Assembly: GCA_007449985.2 (NCBI GenBank)
Contig: VIIQ02000051.1
Location: 62,001 to 126,000 of the forward strand
Length of the DNA stretch: 64,000 nt
Source: Desmodesmus armatus
Lineage: Eukaryota > Chlorophyta > Chlorophyceae > Sphaeropleales > Scenedesmaceae
Direction of reading: 5' to 3'
A program made the translations under genes and the position numbers. Below are positions 60,191 to 64,000 of this stretch, in pieces. Positions within the stretch are counted from its first letter, which is position 1, and each line of letters starts with the position of its first letter. Under the pieces are notes generated by a model. That model saw only the letters and a list, made by a program, of their open reading frames with translations, was not told the DNA's origin and did not search any database.

Positions 60191-60805
60191 TTTGAAGTGT
60201 CAGCGCACTCCACCAGCTGAGTGTGACTGCGTGGTGCTGTGCTGAAGTTAAAGTGATACTTCAATGCTTCCCTCAGTGCCTGTGTCAACTACGGGCATGA
60301 CATGTTTGGCAGCTCTGTTGTGCTTGCGCTTCACCTGCATGCCCCACTGGGGACCCTTTGTAGTGATGTTGCGCCATCGGCCAGACATACGTGATTTGTT
60401 GCAGCATACGCATGAATACGCATGCCCATATGTCCATATGGCGCAGGGCATGGTTTGAGCAGTCTTCGAAGCAAGTGAAGGGCTCCTGGCAGTGATTGGC
60501 TTACATACATGGGTTGCTCCCTGGAATGCACGGGGGTCATGCAGCTGTCTGGTAGTAGTGTGCGCTCAGTTGCAGTGGCGAGGCAGCACTTTGAATCAAG
60601 AGGGGACGTCGCTGGGGATATTTTCCACTTTGCCACACTGCACTGAGGTGTTTGGCTTTGTGTGAGCCTTGCCCAACATCTGGATTGTCCTGCAGGACAG
60701 CTGCACAGCACGCATTCTTGGCTGGTACCATGATGCAAGAAGCACAGCATCAGTCACATGCTGTGTGCAGCCCGCCTCCTTCCAACGGAGCTCAGGTTGT
60801 TGGGC

Positions 60806-60860
60806 ACTGCCTTGCGCCAAGCTGAAGATCAAGTTCATCTTCCAGCTGGCGCAAGGCAGT
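60806..60860. repeat. 24-bp near-perfect inverted repeat with 7-nt loop
   Basis: Arm 60806-60829 pairs with arm 60837-60860. Only about two positions near AAGCTGAAGAT / ATCTTCCAGCT differ. A fold-back transcript would make a short hairpin RNA. Confidence 0.9.
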
Positions 60861-61922
60861 ACCTGCTGCTTGACAGCAACAGCGTCACCCACACCATTCA
60901 GTCCCTCTCATCCTCGTCTTTGTTCGACTGGATGTGGCGATGTTAGTCTCTCATCCCCCCAGCCTGGGAAGTTGAGAAGCTGAGAGTTTTACTCCCGCAC
61001 TAGAGCTGCACTACCCACTTAGCCTTGGAACTCGTTGGTTGTTGTCGTTGGTGGTCGCGCTGTTGAGTGTTTGTGTGTGCAAGCAACACGCTGTAAGCGC
61101 AAGCATGTGGGGTAGAGGCGCATGCGGATGTTTGGTACCCATGGTGTTGCAGTGGCGAACGTGTACTGCTGCATATGCTGCGGGTGTGTTTGGCTTGGCG
61201 GGGAGTTAGGGTTTAGGCCAGGAAGGCCACGCAAACTCCTGCTTTGGTTGAGCATCTGGTCAGGGCACTGGCCAGTTCCACTTCTGTCTGGACAGCTGAA
61301 GTGCTAGAAACCACTTGTGTTCATTGTGTTGCACAGGTATGAGTTGGAAAGCCACCATGAGAAGGGTAGTGTGAGGATGGAACAGCTTTTGCTGGTATGG
61401 CACTGCTCCCACACAGCGCATGCAGTGGACAACCAGCACGTGGTGTGTAGGTGCTTGCCACCTTTTGATGGTAAGGGAGTCACTTCCTTACTGAGAAACC
61501 CTGGAGGTTGCGGGTGGACAGCGTCTGACAGTTGCAAGTAGCCCGTGTAACTTGACACCTGCTCATCTCTTAGATAGAGTAGGGGGAAAGGAAGTGGGGA
61601 ATAGGCTGAGGCCAGTTGAGGTTGTGGCTGGAAGTTCGGTTGGGGCTGGGGCGGAAAAATTGGTGGCTCGGAACAGCTCACATTTGCGTGCTGCGCCCGA
61701 CTCATGTGGTTGGGCTCGAAGGCCACGTGGCCTGTGCACAGGAGGCGGACCCACACATATTGCAAGCAACTTGACCTTGCTGTGTGCAGTGCTTCAGCAG
61801 TGGCTGTGTGGCAGCACAGAAATGCTGTGTATGTTTCCAAAGGAATGTATCACGAATGCTTGCACTGCACAACACAGGGTGCAGCAGCAGCAGCCTGGGC
61901 ATCTTTGACGTACACACTGTAC

Positions 61923-61979
61923 GTGCCTGTCAAAGGTGTGGTCAACCTGTGACAGGTTGACCACACCTTTGACAGGCAC
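61923..61979. repeat. 57-bp palindrome: perfect 28-bp arms with one central base
   Basis: Arm 61923-61950 (beginning GTGCCTGTCAAAGGTGTGGT) is the exact reverse complement of 61952-61979, with a single G at 61951 between them. The symmetry stops abruptly on both sides. Confidence 0.97.
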
Positions 61980-62686
61980 ATCAGCATTCAGAACCTTGGC
62001 AAGCCGACCTATGAGTGTGACACGCGCTTGCACTGGCAGTGAACAGGCCCTCTTGGCGAGATTGTGGCCAAACTGCGATAATGACACCATATGGTCATAA
62101 TGGTGTCCTGTCAACCGTGTGGTCACTGCCTCATGCAGGTTACCATCCTCGATGAGTACGACAGCCACTTGTTTACTACTCGTACGCAAACATTGACAGC
62201 TTCCACAGCTGCGCATGCACACTGACACAAGTTTGAGGCAGCACTGCAGCCAGCCCACTGAGCCCACTGAATGACATGTCACTGCACAGAGTCAGTCCAC
62301 GCTGATCGACGAGTAGCGTGCTGGGTGACGGAAGAGTAAAGTCACGAAAACTGCGTCAACCACAAACTGAGGAGGAGTAAGCCCGCTGGAACAAAACGGC
62401 GTCCGCAATTAATCCCACTGTCGTTGTCGTCGTGAACGCTGTGCGATGAAACCCTTCAAAGCTGCCTCGTCACAAAGCACATAATGCCAAAGGCGATCGG
62501 CGATGCAGGCGTTACGGCATATACCAAGCGGTTGTCAACGGTGATGTTCTGCTACATGCCTCGTTTGTTTGCTTGACGACGCCATATGTGCACCAATATG
62601 CTATTTCAACCCACCATTCTCCTGTAATGCTCCCTGCACACGGTGGCGGTTGATATGACCAATTAATTGGTGCAATGCAAGTCAAA

Positions 62687-63981
62687 ATGGAGGAGCTTCG
62701 CATGAAGTCGACTTTGCACATGCTTCTGCTTGTCGCTGTTGTTGGTTGGATGGGGCTTCAGGTGAGAGCAGGGCCCACCCACCTGGCCAGGCTGGCACTT
62801 GCTAGGCCCCAGCTGCCTAACCAATGGTTGCTGCTGCTGTGCCGTACCACCCAGGGTTCTCTGCAGTGGGTCAGGATGAGTGCCAGACAGGCTCCTTTAC
62901 AAGCAAGTCCATTTACGCTGATCACCAGCACTGTGAACGACAGCACCATGCAGCATCAGGAGTCAGCCTGCCTGCACCAGCACGCCCAACTGCAGCTGGC
63001 TAGATGCCCAGGCCTCCCTGGCTACTGTCCAAGGCCGCACAGTCGCAAATCTGCCGCTTATCTCAGTCCACAAGGCCCAAACAATGCTCTGATGTCACAG
63101 CAGAAGGGAGTTCTGGAGCAGTTCCTTGCTGGCCCTGGCTTCCAGGTAATTTTTTCAGTAACTGCCCCTTCAAACGACAGAAGGCCAATGCCCAGACCTC
63201 AAACATCCCTCAGCATGGTGTTTGGATCGCTGTATGACTGTTTGTGTGCAGCTTCACGCAGCTTGGCAGAGGTGACAGACAACTGCCACAGCACAGCACA
63301 GCACAGCGTTGCACACACTTTGGGGCACTGGACATACCAATGTACGACCAACTACACATGCATGACGCATACAGATTGCAAGAAGACAGCAATGGCTGTA
63401 TCTAAGCTTCAAAGTTGTGTCCATCTCGGTGTTTTGCTTGCTGTGGTGGTGCAGGAGCGCAAGCTGAGGATGCAGCAGCTGCCTGACAAGCAAGGCATTT
63501 TGATAAGTGCTGGAAAGCAACACGTGGGCAACCTAGCTTTGACCCTGCATGTAAGTGTGCTGACAGCCTAGCAGTGCAGGCTGGCAGGAATGGCCTGCAT
63601 CATGCAGCTGAGCTCAGCAGCTGTGGTTGCACCAATAGGGCAACTTGGGACCACAACGTAGTACATGGTCAGCTGCAAGCATTACAGCGGCACCTTCATG
63701 CAGCAAGTACATGAACAGTATGGAGCAGTTGGAGCTGTGGGGTGTCCCGATGCTTCGTTTCCCGCCCACGTGTGTGGGGTGGCGCCATTGTGATGCCGCA
63801 CTACAATGAATGTGCCTGCGCAGGCCCTGAGGAACCGCCATGCCTGCAAGCTTCCAGTGGAGGTGGCCTTCAGGGGTGACAAAGAGATAGACAACGTCAC
63901 ACGGGCGACGCTCAGCGAAGGGTTTGCGCCTGTCTACTGGCTCGACCTGGAAGCGCAAGCGTACCCGTCGCACCATTACCA
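62687..63981 (+). CDS. Membrane-anchored glycosyltransferase, alpha-mannosyltransferase (MNN1/PF11051)-like, partial at right edge
   Basis: Exons visible: 62687-62761 (Met at 62675 is an alternative start), about 62867-63145, 63455-63550 and 63834-63981, after which a GTGAGC donor shows the gene continues past the window. The N-terminus STLHMLLLVAVVGWMGLQ is a type II signal anchor typical of Golgi glycosyltransferases. The segment GILISAGKQHVGNLALTLHA then RNRHACKLPVEVAFRGDKE matches the start of the fungal/algal alpha-mannosyltransferase domain, where a short Rossmann strand is followed by LGCxLPVExxxxGDxE. The catalytic DxD would lie outside the window. The first intron (62762-62866) is also open in frame, so it could be retained coding sequence. 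The reaction is inferred from family resemblance only. Confidence 0.65.
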
Positions 63982-64000
63982 GTGAGCCTCATGGCAGCTC

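Larger units (their letters stand above)
54779..62674. other. Gene-poor G/T-rich region with foldback sequences
   Basis: Almost 8 kb between the CCCH gene and the glycosyltransferase gene with no recognisable domain in any frame. The plus strand is visibly enriched in G and T (TG-rich stretches at 55640-55750). Candidate exon-like pieces, such as YRSMALKLLCWKLCGCPIQC (about 56730), are not enough for a gene call. Three strong hairpins lie at 58476-58517, 60806-60860 and 61923-61979. A long non-coding transcript or a decayed element are possible; neither is shown. Confidence 0.5.

Noticed and set aside
61794..62282. Minus-strand 162-codon frame containing LHEAVTTRLTGHHYDHMVSL
   Set aside because: Part of it runs through the 57-bp palindrome and no family is recognised; it is treated as a chance frame.

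Overview
The window is eukaryotic nuclear DNA. Genes are split into many short exons with GT..AG introns that usually end in CTGCAG. Coding exons are rich in CAG/CTG triplets (poly-Ala, poly-Gln), and the plausible polyadenylation signal is TGTAA. The gene set combines a plastid-type KASIII, a plant-type starch enzyme (DPE2), a plant-type RR-TZF CCCH zinc-finger protein and a small RII-alpha domain protein of the kind found in cilia. Together these point to a flagellated chlorophyte green alga, probably in or near Chlamydomonadales. I cannot name the species.

Layout, left to right. At 1-325 lies the 3' end of a probable non-LTR retrotransposon. An ankyrin-repeat protein (minus, 4101-667) and a SET-domain lysine methyltransferase (plus, 4742-10352) are transcribed divergently. 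A KASIII gene (minus, 14363-11537) faces the methyltransferase gene and is back to back with an uncharacterised Gln/Ala-rich gene (plus, about 14852-18062). Then come about 7.4 kb of repeats (18063-25526), including a tRNA-like SINE candidate. Next are a PP2C-type phosphatase (minus, 30496-25527), a KH-domain RNA-binding protein (minus, 36220-31570), a 76-residue RII-alpha domain protein (plus, 36701-37339), a 24-exon DPE2 (plus, 38203-50016) and a CCCH zinc-finger protein (plus, 51840-54778). A gene-poor stretch of about 7.9 kb with several near-perfect foldbacks follows. The window ends inside a membrane-anchored glycosyltransferase gene (plus, 62687 to beyond the edge).

The genes do not form an operon or an obvious cluster. 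DPE2 (cytosolic maltose use) and KASIII (plastid fatty-acid initiation) are metabolic. The SET, PP2C, KH and CCCH proteins are regulatory or modifying. The exon models were rebuilt by hand and checked for splice phase. All 24 DPE2 exons, all 8 KH exons, all 5 KASIII exons and all 6 CCCH exons join in frame. In two genes (SET and PP2C) the only inconsistency is a single base inside a recognisable motif region, which suggests either sequencing indels or real frameshifts.

I found no clearly new multi-gene system. The best leads are a PP2C that has lost a metal-binding Asp and also carries a frameshift, a decayed duplicate of the last KASIII exon, a head-to-head interstitial telomere-like array inside DPE2, a 57-bp near-perfect palindrome, and the tRNA-headed repeat family.
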